Part shown: positions 1-12,081 of the stretch, piece after piece
How positions within the stretch are numbered: the first letter of the stretch is position 1
Layout of the letters: each line of letters starts with the position of its first letter
From: Pyrrhosoma nymphula
Lineage: Eukaryota > Arthropoda > Insecta > Odonata > Coenagrionidae
DNA: 64,000 bases
Assembly: GCA_963573305.1 (NCBI GenBank)
Contig: OY754337.1
Coordinates: 53,333,164-53,397,163 of the forward strand
Reading direction: 5' to 3'
The notes under the pieces: model-generated
What the model was told of the DNA's origin: nothing
What the model saw: the letters and a program-made list of their open reading frames with translations, nothing else
Database searches by the model: none
Translations under genes and position numbers: made by a program

Positions 1-84
1 TCAAGTGCGCCACTTGTCAATTGACCGGTAGGGGTGAGTCTCGCACTCACCGGAACGGAATTATCTACGCGCCTTCGGCGCGAT
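1..84 (+). repeat. Triple-hairpin repeat unit, copy 1
   Basis: Three stem-loops follow one another. CAAGTG/CACTTG with a 3-nt loop lies at 2-16. GGTGAGT/ACTCACC with a 5-nt loop lies at 33-51 and is enclosed by CCGG on both sides. CGCGCC/GGCGCG with loop TTC lies at 68-82. The palindrome TCAATTGA sits at 17-24. Almost the same sequence occurs on the opposite strand at 30634-30719. The unit starts at the window edge, so its true boundary is unknown. I recognise no family; it could be the end of a large element, a SINE-like unit or a dispersed structured repeat. Confidence 0.75.
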
Positions 85-95
85 CAGAGGCCTGA

Positions 96-500
96 TTATG
101 ATGCTTTCCCGATGTTCAACTTTTCCACCAAAACGTCATTAGTTTCCACCAAAACGTCATGACTTTCGGACACTACGTCATCATGTTCCACCTTCCACCA
201 TAGTTCACTACATCGTTCATCGTTCAATGACTGGTGGAAAGTCAAGCTTCCCTTCCACCCGTCGTCCACTTGGTGGAACAGCGCTAGTGTCGTGGTGGAA
301 ACTTTCTGATGGAAGTAAGCGTGCGGAAGGTAGACATTTTTTTGTTCGCGGTTTCGAGGTAAGTTGGAAATCGGCATAAGTTTGTGACGTTCGGCTCTCC
401 AGAGGGGGTCATTGAGCCGTTCATTGAACGGATCAAGAGTCGTCCAATGAATGAATGGTGGAACTTTCCACCAGTCAATGACTGGTGGAAGATCCGAATC
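96..500. repeat. TTCCACC/GGTGGAA-rich tract
   Basis: About eleven copies of TTCCACC or its complement GGTGGAA occur between 120 and 490, in both orientations. A short tandem duplication of a TTTCCACCAAAACGTCAT unit lies near 121-161. The motif spacing keeps a 142-codon frame open on the minus strand, but that frame is repetitive (recurring WWKV and DVLVE words) and matches no family I know. I read it as a repeat, not a gene. Confidence 0.5.
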
Positions 501-529
501 GGGCCCCAAAACTACGTGTTCCACGCGGT

Positions 530-2465
530 ATATGCGTCGTCAAATAAGCGAGATATCGTAAAATGAGTCACTCATCTACGGATACGAACTGGCGGTTCCG
601 TTCACCCACAGGATGCGGATCACTGATCCGATTCCATGAACATCCTCAACAGCAACCTCATAGTTTACACCTAGCAAAATGTTTATATTTTGGTGAAAGA
701 AGTGGAACTTCTTCATTATCGTTATGCATTATTACTTCAATTATAGATTACGCTGTAAACACGTACGCTTGATGGGGAGTGAAACCATCTAATGAACGGT
801 ACGCGATACGACACGGACACACGTCATATGACGTCACACCTCATTGATACTGATTCCTGGGCATTTCTAATCGAGCAGGAGGGCTAAAATTTTCAAGGAA
901 TGTTCCTTATCACCAAGTGTGTCGGGAAAATATCGAAAACTCTGAGAAAATCTCCATATTTCAAGCAGAGGCATAATTTTGTTTTTCAATGGGATTAATT
1001 GGGTGGGAGAATCGAAAAATTTCCTCACAGAATAACTTCCTGTCGCTTATAAATATATGAAAATAATATGCCTACAATGGCGAGACTTGGACTAAAATAT
1101 GCCTGAAAGATTTATTTTTTTATTTCCTCGCGTTTGATTTTTACGTTGTAATCTCTAAATAACGAAATATTAGTTAAAGCGTATAATATTCGCGTTTTTT
1201 CCCTCTCTTCCTTGATTATAACCATGGAGCCATTCAATGTTTCATGGTCATTACTTGATGAAAATTGGGTCATGAATAATACCAACATTCCTAAGACCAA
1301 AACAGTTTTCTTAAGTACCTACTGGGAAAATGTTTGCCCCCGACATATAGGCAACCGATCACTAAAAGTGCGAAAAAACGTCTTTTTAGAACCGTTTTCG
1401 ACGAGCTCTAGCCATTTTTATATGCATCAAGTGGGCGCAAATATAGTACCTATCACTAGAAGGCTAAAAATGTGATATTTACGTTGTATATTTTCTCAAT
1501 ATTGGACTTTTTACTAGCTAAAGTTCTATATTTACAGTTTAAAATCAAACTAAAAAATTGTAATTTTTTGAACTTTTAGGCATAAAATACACCAAGAAGG
1601 GCAATAAAAACAGATTTAATTTTTTACTTGTAGCACCTATGTATATGTAGAGTAGATGGAATAAAAAATGAAATGGGTATTAGATATCCTACACTGCGAA
1701 AAAAGTCCCCGAATTGGACAAATTTTGAAAATGTTGGTTAATGGCAGCGACAATTATTAGCTTCAAATACTCAGATGTGTTTATAAATTACGATTACATA
1801 TGTCTAAGATTAATTTGTTTGAGTAACATATATCAGAACGATTTTAGAAGATTAGTGAAGAATAACAGTTTCATATTTTACTTTACACGATAACATTTCT
1901 ATTCCACCGTAGGTTCTGGCTCGATGCAGTGTTTTTTGAATGAATGAGCATTTTTGTTCTTGATTTCTGTGGTTTGTATTATAACAACTACATGAGAAAT
2001 TAATTGTGGAAACTATATTGGAGCGTATCCTTACGATGCTATATTTTTCATAGCAGAAAAACGTACTTTTGTTCGGCGGAGGGACCAGACGCTAGAATGC
2101 AAACGTTTATGATTTCGTTTTCGGTCGCATCGGTTGCGAAACACGGAGAGTCAGAGCCCCCATTCGCTCGGGGATGGCGAAGAATGCTTTTTGATTGATC
2201 CGTTATGCGTCCACGTCCTCTGCCTTCCCTCCCTCGCCCCGTATTTCCCCCGCTGGGACCAAATAAAGAGTTGGGAGGGTATCAGCTGAGCGGACGACCT
2301 TGGGTCAATCTAAACACATAAGTGTCCGAGAGCCCTTGGGACATCAGCCACGCCGGCTGGACCCGTGGCCGTAAAGAGGGTGCGCGGGGTTGGGACCATA
2401 GATTAAAGGAGAAAATTCACGAAACTACACGGTACGATATCACACGAGATTTTTGAAGGCATTAA
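530..2465. other. AT-rich stretch, no gene seen
   Basis: Mostly AT-rich sequence with short frames only. A more GC-rich patch lies at about 2050-2400, and a TGACGTCA palindrome sits near 828. I see no repeat family, conserved protein or RNA gene. Confidence 0.5.
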
Positions 2466-3023
2466 GGTAGTTTGAGAGAGATATTTCCCTAGTCATAATG
2501 GAGACCATATTCGAATTTTATATTTTAATTTTAGCTTCTTTAAGAAGTGCGACATAAATATTGTAATATTTATGGTGCAAAAATAGTTACATATGACCTA
2601 AATTCTCAGTAATTAATTAAACATATCTACATAAGTCTCTAACTTGACTTATTTTTTTTACGCCGTACGGCTAAATTCCCTTCAAAGCAGAAATTATTTT
2701 TTGCGATTCAGTAATAAGTACTGAGGTGAGTAATTGAATTATTTTTATAAATAGATGAGGAAACATAAAAAGTACACACAATTAGTTTTTCAACAAAATA
2801 TAGGTGTTATGAATTCCTAATTTTTATCCATATTCTTCCTCTGGAGCACACAGCCGTAATCTATTCTATACAAAACAGCTTATATTTTTAGACAAATTGC
2901 TCTAAAAGTACTTCGGCAAAGGGTTAAAATTTGGCAAAGGTTTAATTGGAAATAACTGTTTTTTCTTTAAAATGAGGTCAAATTCATCAAATTCTAGGTG
3001 AAGTGATTTTTCGCCAAACTATC
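2466..3023 (-). mobile_element. TTAA-flanked TIR element, family 1, copy A
   Basis: TTAA precedes GGTAGTTTGAGAGAG at the left end and follows ...CGCCAAACTATC at the right end, giving inverted termini of the form GGTAGTTTGAG. The interior matches copies at 13903-14451 and 60238-61544 in reverse orientation, for example the stretch around the GCCGTACGGC word at 2663. No transposase is present, so it is non-autonomous. TTAA target duplications are typical of the piggyBac and Kolobok superfamilies; which applies cannot be decided here. Confidence 0.7.
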
Positions 3024-3355
3024 TTAAAAGGAACGGCCGTAATGTGTAGTCTAGCAGCTTACAACATTCGCACATATGTTTATCGAATATCTTTCACTAG
3101 GTAGCGCACATCAATCCCGATCTGTTTTGAATAGTGCAGTGCCCACTGCGTAGGGTCTGAAACGAATGAAATGCGAGTGCCCTGTTGTTTTGCGAAGTGA
3201 TTAGCGCACTATAGCGAATGTAAAGCTCCAAGATCTGCAAATAAAATTCAATTTATTTTACCTCATCTCTAAAGAAAAAACATCTCAACTTTCTATACAT
3301 GATTAGGTTTTAAAAAGCGCCCATGGTGACCAATTATTCAAGGAAGATATTGAAA

Positions 3356-3632
3356 TCAAATGACACTTGATATCATGAGTTTATTCCCAACACTGAAAAA
3401 CATTACATTCTTTCCGTTTATTTGCGAGAGAGCAACGTACAATTGTCCGAGTCTGAATACTGCCGTTTGGAGTTGAAGTCCAACGTGGTCAAACAACTGA
3501 CCCTGCGACTTGTTGATTGTAATCGTATATGCCGGATTCACTGGAAATTGTTGCTGTGGAAAATGAAAGGGAACGTTGTCTCAGTCGGAGCCAAATTAGA
3601 AATGATTCTCGTTTTTAAGAAATGTCTTGCAA
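3356..3632 (-). pseudogene. Helitron Rep/helicase C-terminal fragment
   Basis: The minus strand encodes the C-terminal part of a PIF1-like Helitron helicase. Helicase motif V/VI words are clear: TITINKSQGQ followed by a VGLQLQTAVF segment and GQLYVALSQI. Upstream, in another register, lies the preceding TTFPFIFHSNNFQ block, separated by a stop or frameshift. The family's full Rep-helicase is well over 1000 residues, so this is only the last 90 or so. In life this enzyme drives rolling-circle transposition; here it is dead. No paired Helitron termini were identified. Confidence 0.75.
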
Positions 3633-3709
3633 GCAGTTGAATAACGGCATTTTCAAATTTAAGTGACTTTGACTCCATCGAATAACGGCATTTTAAAACA
3701 TAAGTGACT
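3633..3709 (+). repeat. Short tandem duplication
   Basis: The phrase GAATAACGGCATTTT followed by a TAAGTGACT word occurs twice, starting at 3639 and 3680, a period of about 41 bases. It lies directly beside the Helitron fragment. Confidence 0.55.
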
Positions 3710-4009
3710 GTTACTACATCTTACAACGTTCCTGAGTCAGTGAGTGAGTGACAAGGGCTTTTCTTATCAACTTTCTATGTATCTCATCATTATATATATT
3801 CATATTATAATTTCAGCCACTTACCGTATGACTTGTCGAAATATTTAACGAAAGAAGTAGATCCCGTTTAACATGGGGCACGGTTCGGCTGAGTGCTCCT
3901 TAGTGAAATGATTACGTAAAATAGTGGAAGTTCTGATGCTCAGATCAAGTCAGAAATGTAAATGTGTGTAGTTCATATCTTTCTCAATTATTTAAAAAAT
4001 TACCTCAAT

Positions 4010-4284
4010 ACGTCTTATATAATGCTAAAAACCCGTCGTTTGTGAAGGCGTATTCGGTGTACGGCTTGTAAAAAATAAGACAACTTAAACCTTCAGGCAT
4101 ATTTATAATATTTGATTACCTACTGAATAGTCGCCATTTGATACAGTTTTTGCACCGGTAGTATTGCAATATTTCTTCACGTTTATTGCAACTGCTTTGA
4201 CTTTTAAATCAAATTTGAATATAGTCTCTATTATCAGTAGGGAAAATCTAGCTCAAAATACTTTAATATGACAAAATTATAGTT
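4010..4284 (+). mobile_element. Degenerate partial copy of TTAA family 1
   Basis: The right part resembles the right half of the 13903-14451 element: a GTGTACGGC word, the ATATTTCTTCAC segment, TATAGTCTCTATTAT and a terminal CTAGCTCAAAATACTTTAA, which is a decayed form of CTCGCTCAAACTACCTTAA. The left end was not found. Confidence 0.4.
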
Positions 4285-7200
4285 TTAATAGTATTGGAAT
4301 TTTCGCGGTAATGCAATGGTTTACCTATAAAATACTAAATGAAAATAATTTTCAAAAGAGCAGTGGATTACTCATACAATTTACGGACAAGTTGTGTGCG
4401 AAAGCCATGTTAGGTGGCTCATTTTTCACATAAAAGTCTTCACTTTTTATTCAAGGCACCATCTACTCTCTTCTTTAAGTCCCAAAGAAAGTTAACCATT
4501 TTCAAACCAGCTACAATAGATGATTATCATTCATTGAAACCGAAGTCGTGATTCCTATTATATTTCAGTGGTATTGCGAAAAATCATCTAACAAATAAAA
4601 TTTTGGCAAGTTTTCGTCACGTAGGCATATTTTTTGTCTCGTGGAAATTAATACTAAGTCATTGACGGCGTGATGCAAGATTATTTGAAACTCGGTTATG
4701 ACAGTTTTATGGCGAGTCTATGAATGGGGGCAATAAAATGCGAAACAATAGGTTGTAGGTAAACCATACAATCTGGGAGCCAATGGGTTCATATTGATTA
4801 ATATCCCCTTCTCTGATTCGCTAATCGGACTACAACATTGTGAGAGCGTTTCTATCACTTTCTTTGAAACTAAATGTAAGGTCACTATGTATTAGCTCAA
4901 AATTATTGTTTGCTTAAAATTAATCAACTTTATGAGCATAGAGGGTTTGGGATAAAATCAAGAAGGATATTACCTTCGTCAGCTATAGTTAAAATGAGAA
5001 TAGCCTCGCTGAGAGACCTTCGTAATCGAACGAAGCCTTCTGGTGTTGAGAAGTTAAAAGGGTGGACAAATAAAATTGATAGAGTCGGTGACAGCGCCCG
5101 ACATATATTTTAAAATATATTTTACCTACATTACAAAATATATTCCTAAAACTGAGTCCATTTTAACTAGTTCCTTCCTAAGAAAACCATTCCATAATCA
5201 AATGTTCCACGTTCGGAAATATTCTATCTTCAAAGTACACATTTTGTATTAGCCTGATTGAGGCTGTAGCTATGCTACCTGGTCACCACTACTCGTCGTG
5301 ACGGTCAAACTACGAGACTAATAGACTGCAGGCGGTGGCTAGGTCATGTGAGTCTGAGAATTAATGCCGTAATGGAAAAGACCGCAGTCTATAAACGCGT
5401 AGCATTAATGTATTATGGCTATATCTGAACTACATCGCATGCTTACGTAATTGTACATGCATCGTAGAATGAAACTTGAAATTCGACAAGAAAAGTTTTA
5501 AATGTTTTTGGATGACCAAAGTAATTTTTTCAAATTTTTTCCGTTTTGAAGTTTCTTATCATCAGTAAACCTGATCACAATTTTCTATAAGTTTTTGTTT
5601 TAAAACACCTTTTGTTGGCGCGGATGACACTTATACCACAGATGTGAACTTTTTCTTTTGCGAGAAAATTAATGGGTATCAAAGTGACATTTGGGCTTAA
5701 GCTTTGGGCTTAGGCTTAGGTAGAGAGACATTGAATACTGTTATCATATGTTACCTACAGGAGTATAATTTTTAAGACATTGAGGATGTAAGACACTGAT
5801 TAATACCTAACTTTGTGGAACCAAGTCATGATTAATAAAAACAATATCTTAGTATTACCTGCTCTAAAATTTTATACCGACCATAGTTTCAGCCATTCAT
5901 TGCCATTATAAAGGTCGAGTTAAGATGTAGAAAATGATATATAGTATACCTCGACCACAAAAGTATATATAACAACTTCTACACTTTGACTATACCTTGA
6001 GAAAGGTCACAATCCGTATGGATAATACAAAGATATTGTTTATATTACTATTAAACACTTTTATTAAGTTTTACTAATATAGCTCTTAGTTCCTTGTTTA
6101 TATTTTATGTACACTACATAACTATTCCTACTGCAACTTACTTAATTACAAAAAGTAGGTATGAAAAAGTAGAAACGCGACTGGTAACCTGTTGTATGAT
6201 AGCAAAAAAAAAAACTTAATCCTTCTCGTAGAGCTCAAAATTAAAAATATATATAGTCGATATGGAACTCGATAGGAGTATTTGAACAATATGAGTAGAA
6301 AAATACTATTTGGGCATGAATGGATTAGTACTAATACTGACCTCAACATCAGCAAACTTAGTGCGCAATTTTATATCCTTTTCCAACACTGAATGGTGGC
6401 GTAGGAGAGCGGTGGCGCGAGGAACTGTGGGTAGGAGAGGACAGTGAGGAGGGGAATAGGCGGTGGAGGCTGTTTGAAAGGAGGCCACGGGGCTGCGTCA
6501 ACGGTTTTTCTGAATGGGAGCGTAATTTAAGGGCTCGACGTGCTGTCTGGGAGAAAAATGGTGGTTAGGTTATCGACTGATAAGCACTGCGGAGCTAATC
6601 AAATGTATCGCTGATTAGGTGAACGATATCTCATGACAAAAAGGAAGATCTCTAGAGAATCTCTCATTAACATTCATTGTGAAATTACAGACCTTCCCAA
6701 TAGATTTAATACGATGGTTTAAAAAAAATTATCTCGGATCTCCTAATTCAACAGGCATGCCAATGAAGATATTTGAATATTTTTACCTTTTATTTAAACT
6801 TAAGTTAAAAGAAACAGGATGGGAATCACTTAATCTAAATCGTTTTTTCTAAAAGTAAAGAAATAAATGAATACTATTCAAGGAGTAACGTAAGCATTTT
6901 AGGGAGTACAAAACGCAATAAAAGTAATCTTTGTACATAAAAATTCAGCCTGCGCATGTTTGTGCTCGCAAAACTCGAAAAGTCGTCTGCCGATTGATTT
7001 GACATTTTGACACAACGTTACAATCAAATACGCGCGTGTTTTTATAGTAAAATCGCAAATGTTTTTACCACAATATTGTTAATATTTACTCCCATAAGAA
7101 AAGCATAGAATTCGGTGCAGACGTTTCTTTATTTGCTTCCCAAAATTACTTGCAATAATGATACTGGATATAAATGTTTATTATAGAACGCATAAAAGAA

Positions 7201-7319
7201 TGAAGTATTTAATTCTTTCATTCAATTTTCTTATGCGCTTCGATTTTTACAATTATTTCGTTTTTATCTCTAAATTCATAAATTTTTCTCCCTTTTCAAT
7301 AATAGAAATTTCCTTGGCA
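4285..7319. other. AT-rich stretch, no gene seen
   Basis: About 3 kb of AT-rich sequence. A GC-richer patch lies at about 6390-6560. No open frame shows a recognisable domain, and I see no clear repeat or RNA gene. Confidence 0.5.
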
Positions 7320-7546
7320 ACCACGCGATTTCACCGTACGGTGTAAAAAAATGGGTCAAATTAGAGACATGTGGTTCTGTTTATTTAATTACTGATAATT
7401 TTTGCCACATATAAGTATATTTCTACGCCATTAATATTACAATATTTACTTCATACTTGTTACAGATGCTTCAATTAAAAAAATAAAATTAGAATATGGT
7501 CTCTATTATGACTACGAAACTATCTCGCTCAAACTAAATTGCCATG
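7320..7546 (+). mobile_element. Partial copy of TTAA family 1, right half
   Basis: The right half of the family is clear: CCGTACGGTGTAAAAAAATGGGTCAAATTAGAG-like text near 7336, the CCATTAATATTACAATATTTA stretch, a TATGGTCTCTATTATGACTA segment, and the end ACTATCTCGCTCAAACTAAA. The final CTACCTTAA is mutated and the left half is missing. Confidence 0.6.
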
Positions 7547-7647
7547 CGTCAATTGCTTGTTGCATCCGAAATGAAATATCAACCACTGGCACCACCACGT
7601 ATTTTTTCCTTCATTTTCTCGCACAATTTAACCATTGTCACGATGCG

Positions 7648-7770
7648 ATGTTTTGCCATGAGGGAAATGAGCGAGTTGCTCGTCGAAACGTAGGCTATGG
7701 AATACCTTACCCGGTGCCACACTCCAGAAGACTTTACGTATTCCATTGCTATGGCTCTCAACAAATGAAA
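7648..7770 (+). mobile_element. Possible PLE pseudo-LTR fragment
   Basis: A GCGAG/CTCGT stem followed by CGAAACGTAGGC resembles the stem II plus GAAAC block of the hammerhead-like motifs elsewhere in this window. The upstream core TGAGGGA is imperfect. A related GCTCGTCGAAACGTAC block lies on the minus strand near 34640-34660. No coding part is attached. Confidence 0.3.
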
Positions 7771-8933
7771 GAGTTCACTTTTTTATTTCTCATGATCCTA
7801 AAATATTGGTTTCATCAACAGGAACGGGAATTTAGTATCTTGGGAAGTTCAGCCGTCACTCTTTAAGACCCTCATTATCTGGATACGGTAGTGAATAATT
7901 TTAATGCACAAAATGTGATGATAGCGTTATAGAGGATATGAAAAGACAAGTTATTAAAATAAGTAAATCTGTGATATACCTAATGATTGGTGATTTATAC
8001 GTAATTTTTGTCCTGATAGCCAACGCTGCTGAAAAAGGCTTTAAACAAGTCTTCGAACAAACAATAAGATGTCTTTATATTTAGGCAAAGAAATGCCTAG
8101 TTATTCGAAATCACTCCCTTCCTTTTTCCTATTTTCATCGAAAATATCAATTTAGAGTTTATCTATCTCCTATACTCAGGGAAATGAAGAAAATTTATTA
8201 CGCAAACAACGGGGATGCAATGAAAATTCTCTTTTAATCGATAAGAATGAAGATATACAATGAAATACTGTTTTTTTATATTACCCTATTGGACATAATG
8301 CGTTCACCTTTTGGCAAATCCAACATTATTAAAGAATTATCTGAGCACTCAATTTATTTAGCACAATGAATAGCATTGATTTAGCATAGTGTATAACATA
8401 TATGATTTGATTTTGATGACAAAAATTCCTTTCGCAAAGAAAACTTAATCTATTCACATAACTAAGGAGGATGCCCATTTTGATCCCAGTGTAGGGCCTG
8501 AACTGTATGCAAGGCCATAGAATTGCAGCTTTAAAGACAGCGAATATTCACAATTCTACAACAGAAAACATGGATTATATAGCACATATTATCTTAATCC
8601 CTTGTTTAACCAGAAATAATTTATTTAAATTAGATTTGAGTAAAATAATTTGCACAAAATTACTATTACACGACTAAACATAGGCGCTCAGGAGTTATCA
8701 AACGAAATAGCATGCACAGCAGCCAATTTTGCTTCTCCGTAGGTATATATAGAGTAGGTACCCCTACCCTGATCATAGCCATTTCATGCTTCGAACGCAA
8801 CATCTTTACACGTATTGCACCGATAAATAATTTTTAATATGGCCTACACTGACGGTAGGCTATACATGGCTCGTATATCATCAGATGGCACGCGAAATGT
8901 TTGTTGGTTCGGACGCAAAGAAAACAACGACTA
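7771..8933. other. AT-rich stretch, no gene seen
   Basis: Short frames only. No repeat family or RNA gene recognised up to the 5S-derived SINE. Confidence 0.5.
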
Positions 8934-9120
8934 TTTTTTTGTTTTAACGTGCTTCGACAGCTAAGGTCATTTCGCACTTACTGTCTGCCACGTGCAAACA
9001 GGGGCAACAGCACTCGGACGAATCGGAGGATCACCCGTCCAAACTCGAGCCGAGCCCAACGATGCTTAACTTCGGTGACTGAATGGGAACCGGTGTTTCC
9101 ATCGTGCCAGGCCGTTGCCC
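8934..9120 (-). mobile_element. 5S rRNA-derived SINE (SINE3 type), copy 1
   Basis: Read on the minus strand, the element starts GGGCAACGGCCTGGCACGAT, continues with ACACCGGTTCCC, CACCGAAGTTAAGCATCGTT and GGGCTCGG, and reaches a GACGGGTGATCC word. This follows most of a metazoan 5S rRNA, including the A-box part of its internal promoter. A unique tail of about 80 bases and a T-rich (A-rich on the minus strand) end follow. The 7-bp direct repeat ACGACTA flanks it at 8927-8933 and 9121-9127. Such SINEs are transcribed by RNA polymerase III and moved by LINE machinery. It is not a functional 5S gene. Confidence 0.85.
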
Positions 9121-9127
9121 ACGACTA

Positions 9128-9930
9128 AATTAAAATTTCCGATATTGTATGCCCTTGTTTAGGGGTCGCACGCACCCGTCATGTAATAAAATTGTGTGTA
9201 AAATGTGGCACGCATGCACATATCGGTTACCGACCGCAGGGCTGCACCAGCCTCTCATCCCATTGTTTTTAACGGCACCTCACCTCCTTTACTTGAGACG
9301 TTCATACTCTTTTCATCGAACTGTGCCACACGAACCACACTCTTCCCGTCTTGCTCTATAGAGCCACCCACTCACGCCTTCCTCACTCATTCAAACCCTC
9401 TCCCGTCTCCGCCCACACTCTGGTGACGTCAATCCATCCGATTGGTTCTTGCAGAGGGGAGAGAGAGGGTGTTGGGGGAGGTATAAGGAGGGGGGATCAC
9501 CTCCCCACTCAACACCCACACTTCTCTCTTCTCCTGTCTGCACACCCTCTATGTCCACTCCAAAACGGGGGTTTTTCCTCGAGCCGAATGCCACTCGAGT
9601 AAGAAGGAAGAGCTCACGGAAGGAGTCTTCTTATTTTTTTTCATGAGGAGTTTGCAACGTCGCGAAAGAGGGGAGACAAGGGTACATGCCCGATTTTCTC
9701 CAGACAGGCAGTGGTTGAAATTAAAAAAAGATATATCCTTTCTCCGTTCACATCTTCCCCTTCTCATTCCATGTTCTCCTTCAAGCCAGCAGCCTCTCTC
9801 TTCTCCTTTCCAGACCCTCGAATGTCTATCGCACTCGAACCCCCATCGAAAAGGCAAAAGTCGGTGCATTGAAAGAAGGAAATAAAAAAGGCTATTCGTG
9901 TCACGCGAATGTACTCTACAGTTTTCACCT
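9128..9930. promoter_or_regulatory. GC-richer, promoter-like stretch, unassigned
   Basis: A perfect TGACGTCA sits at 9423-9430, followed by ATTGG (a reverse CCAAT box) at 9441, purine-rich GAGAGAG tracts and an imperfect hairpin at 9467-9517 with GTATAAGG in its loop. These features resemble a promoter, but no convincing exon follows. Overlapping short frames on both strands are low-complexity and I do not call them genes. Confidence 0.3.
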
Positions 9931-9935
9931 TGACT

Positions 9936-11289
9936 TTAAATGGCATTTGATACAGTTTCCCACAGAAAGTTACTTTTAAAATTACCTACAGTCCGATGAG
10001 TTAGTAGACGACGTAATCTTCTGGATCAGAGAATTCTTAATTAACAGCGAACAAAGGGCTGTATTAGACGGTGCTATCTCTAATGAAGTAAAAGTCACAT
10101 CGGGTGTCCCTCAGGGGAGTGTAATAGGCCCACTTCGGTTCCTTTTGTATATTAACGATATCGGTGTAGTAGTTGACAGTAAGCTTCGATTATTTGCAGA
10201 CGTTGCTGTAGTGTATTGGGAAATCCGTAGCCATAATGATAAGCAAGCGCTAACGAAGGACATCAAAGCAATACAGGAGTGCTGCGACGCGTGGCAGCTA
10301 GAATCCAACTTGAAACAATGCGTTGTGATGAATTTTTGGAAAAGGAAAAACTCTCCTCATCACAGCTAACGCATACAGCACAGCCAATCAGGGACTGTAG
10401 ATTCGGTTAAAAACTTCGGAGTTAAAACTTACTAATGATCTCTCATGGGGTAAACATATTTTTGAAATGAACGGTCAAGCTAATCGTAAATTGGGATTTG
10501 TTAAAAGAGTACTTGGCCAATGCGACGATAAAGTTAGGGAAATCAGCTACTTCGCCCTTGTAAGATCACAATTCGAATACACTGCCAGTATTTGGCATGC
10601 TTATGAGGTAGGCTTAAAGATCGAGTTGTAACGGGAGCAGCGAAGATCGTAAAGGATGAAGGCCATTACATTATCTCGTTAGTGTTACTGACCTTTTGCA
10701 ACAAATAGGATGGGAATCGCTTTCAGACCGTAGATAAAAATTTAGACTTAACCCATTATGAATAAGTTTCAAACAGATTTATTTTCTGATGACGTTAAAA
10801 ACATATTACGAAATCAGATATACTACGGAATATCAGATCATGAGAACAAAATTAGGGAACTAGAGTGCAGTGTGGACAGATTTAAAATGCCACTTTTCCC
10901 GCGAACGATAAGAGACCATAACAACTGCCGATGAGACCTTTAACTAGGTTTTTCCATTGGTAGTGTAGCTAGTTTTCTGATTTGCTCCCTAATACTTGTA
11001 TCCATATCTGCTACCTAGTACTAACAACACGCCATGCATGTTTGCAGAATAACTCTTGTATCTTTGTCCATTTATGTAGTTGCAAAAGCCATTAATACAA
11101 ATGGTCACTTACACTTTGGTAGCAAGCTTGTGAGGTCTCACCTACTGACAATCATATGCGATTTATGGCAATGCACCATTAGACGTAGTTACATTAACTT
11201 TAATATGGTATAGTGGAATGCATATTGGTGACAGCTCACCCCCTGCCACACGCCCTTGAGGTGGATTGTAGATAATTATGTAGATGTAT
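9936..11289 (+). pseudogene. CR1/jockey-like LINE, reverse transcriptase and 3' end
   Basis: Reverse transcriptase motifs run in order across broken frames: AFDTVSHRKLLLKL near 9950, SGVPQGSVIGPL with FLLYINDI near 10098-10160, then LRLFADVAVVY near 10184, where the second catalytic Asp of the FADD box has become Val. After 10376 come the LGVKLTNDLSWGKHI and KLGFVKRVLG thumb-like blocks and the C-terminal FPRTIRDHN. A long 3' UTR ends in the CCACACGCCCTTGAGGTGG signature and a TAGATG tail at 11270-11289. It is 5'-truncated, with stops and frameshifts. This is the reference copy for the other 3' ends of this family in the window. Confidence 0.88.
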
Positions 11290-11590
11290 GAATATTGTTT
11301 CGGCAAGTACGAAGTCTCGATTGCAAAATTAAAATAAAATCAGGAACTTCCCCATTCCCATTTGGGGCTTTCTCTTAGATCTACATAATTGCTGCTGACT
11401 TCGCTAAAAACACCACTCATACTTTCTATTCGTTTTAGAACCTGAAAAATAATCAGTGCACTTCAAAACAGATCTGATAATAGTTTATGTACAATAAGCA
11501 ATGAGAGAATTTCGATAATCACATCCGCGAATGCTGTTTTAGAGTTGATTTTCAACAAAGAAGTAAAACATCTATAATATAAAGTTATTG
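11290..11590. other. AT-rich stretch, no gene seen
   Basis: No recognisable coding or repeat signal between the LINE tail and the foldback element. Confidence 0.5.
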
Positions 11591-11786
11591 GAGCAGCTTT
11601 CTGGCGTTCCTCCGCGTGATGTCCATTGTTGACAACAGTTTCTCCAGCCATCCTGCTGGCGTCTTCAGGTCTGAAGTATCGACAAAAACGGACATCGCCA
11701 CTTCAGACCTGAAGACGCCAGCAGGATGGCTGGAGAAACTGTTGTCAACAATGGACATCACGCGGAGGAACGCCCGAAAGCTGCTC
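11591..11786. mobile_element. Foldback element with hammerhead-like cores (PLE pseudo-LTR pair 1)
   Basis: Two nearly perfect inverted arms of about 80 bases (11591-11670 and 11707-11786) are separated by about 36 bases. Each arm contains CUGAAGA, a stem with CCAGC/GCTGG, then GAAACTGTTGTC. The plus-strand motif is at 11709-11746 and the minus-strand one at 11631-11668. A decayed single copy of the same arm lies at 18840-18925. The layout fits inverted PLE pseudo-LTRs, but no PLE coding sequence is attached here. Confidence 0.65.
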
Positions 11787-12081
11787 TAATAACAAACCCC
11801 TCGGAAAACTTCGTACCAATTTTATAATGTAAAGTGTTTAAATATTCTACGGTAAATAGTTCATATACATCTAAAAAATACCCTGCAAGCCACCTCAAGG
11901 GTGTGTGGCCGGTGGTGAGCTATCACCAACATGCATTACACTATACCCTATTAAAATTAATGTAACTACGTCTATTTGTGCATTACCATAAAATGCTAAT
12001 GATTGTCAGGAGGCGAAACCTCACAAGCATGCACTACGCTATAGGTGTGCCACCAATGTAAGAGGGACCGTTAGTATTAAT

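Noticed and set aside
96..524. 142-codon minus-strand open frame
   Set aside because: It is made of repeated TTCCACC/GGTGGAA words, has repetitive peptide text and no known domain.
8934..9120. 5S rRNA gene
   Set aside because: Homology to 5S stops before its 3' end and continues into a SINE body with an A-rich tail and flanking duplications.
11463..11651. 62-codon minus-strand frame
   Set aside because: Half of it lies in the foldback arm, and the rest is without features.
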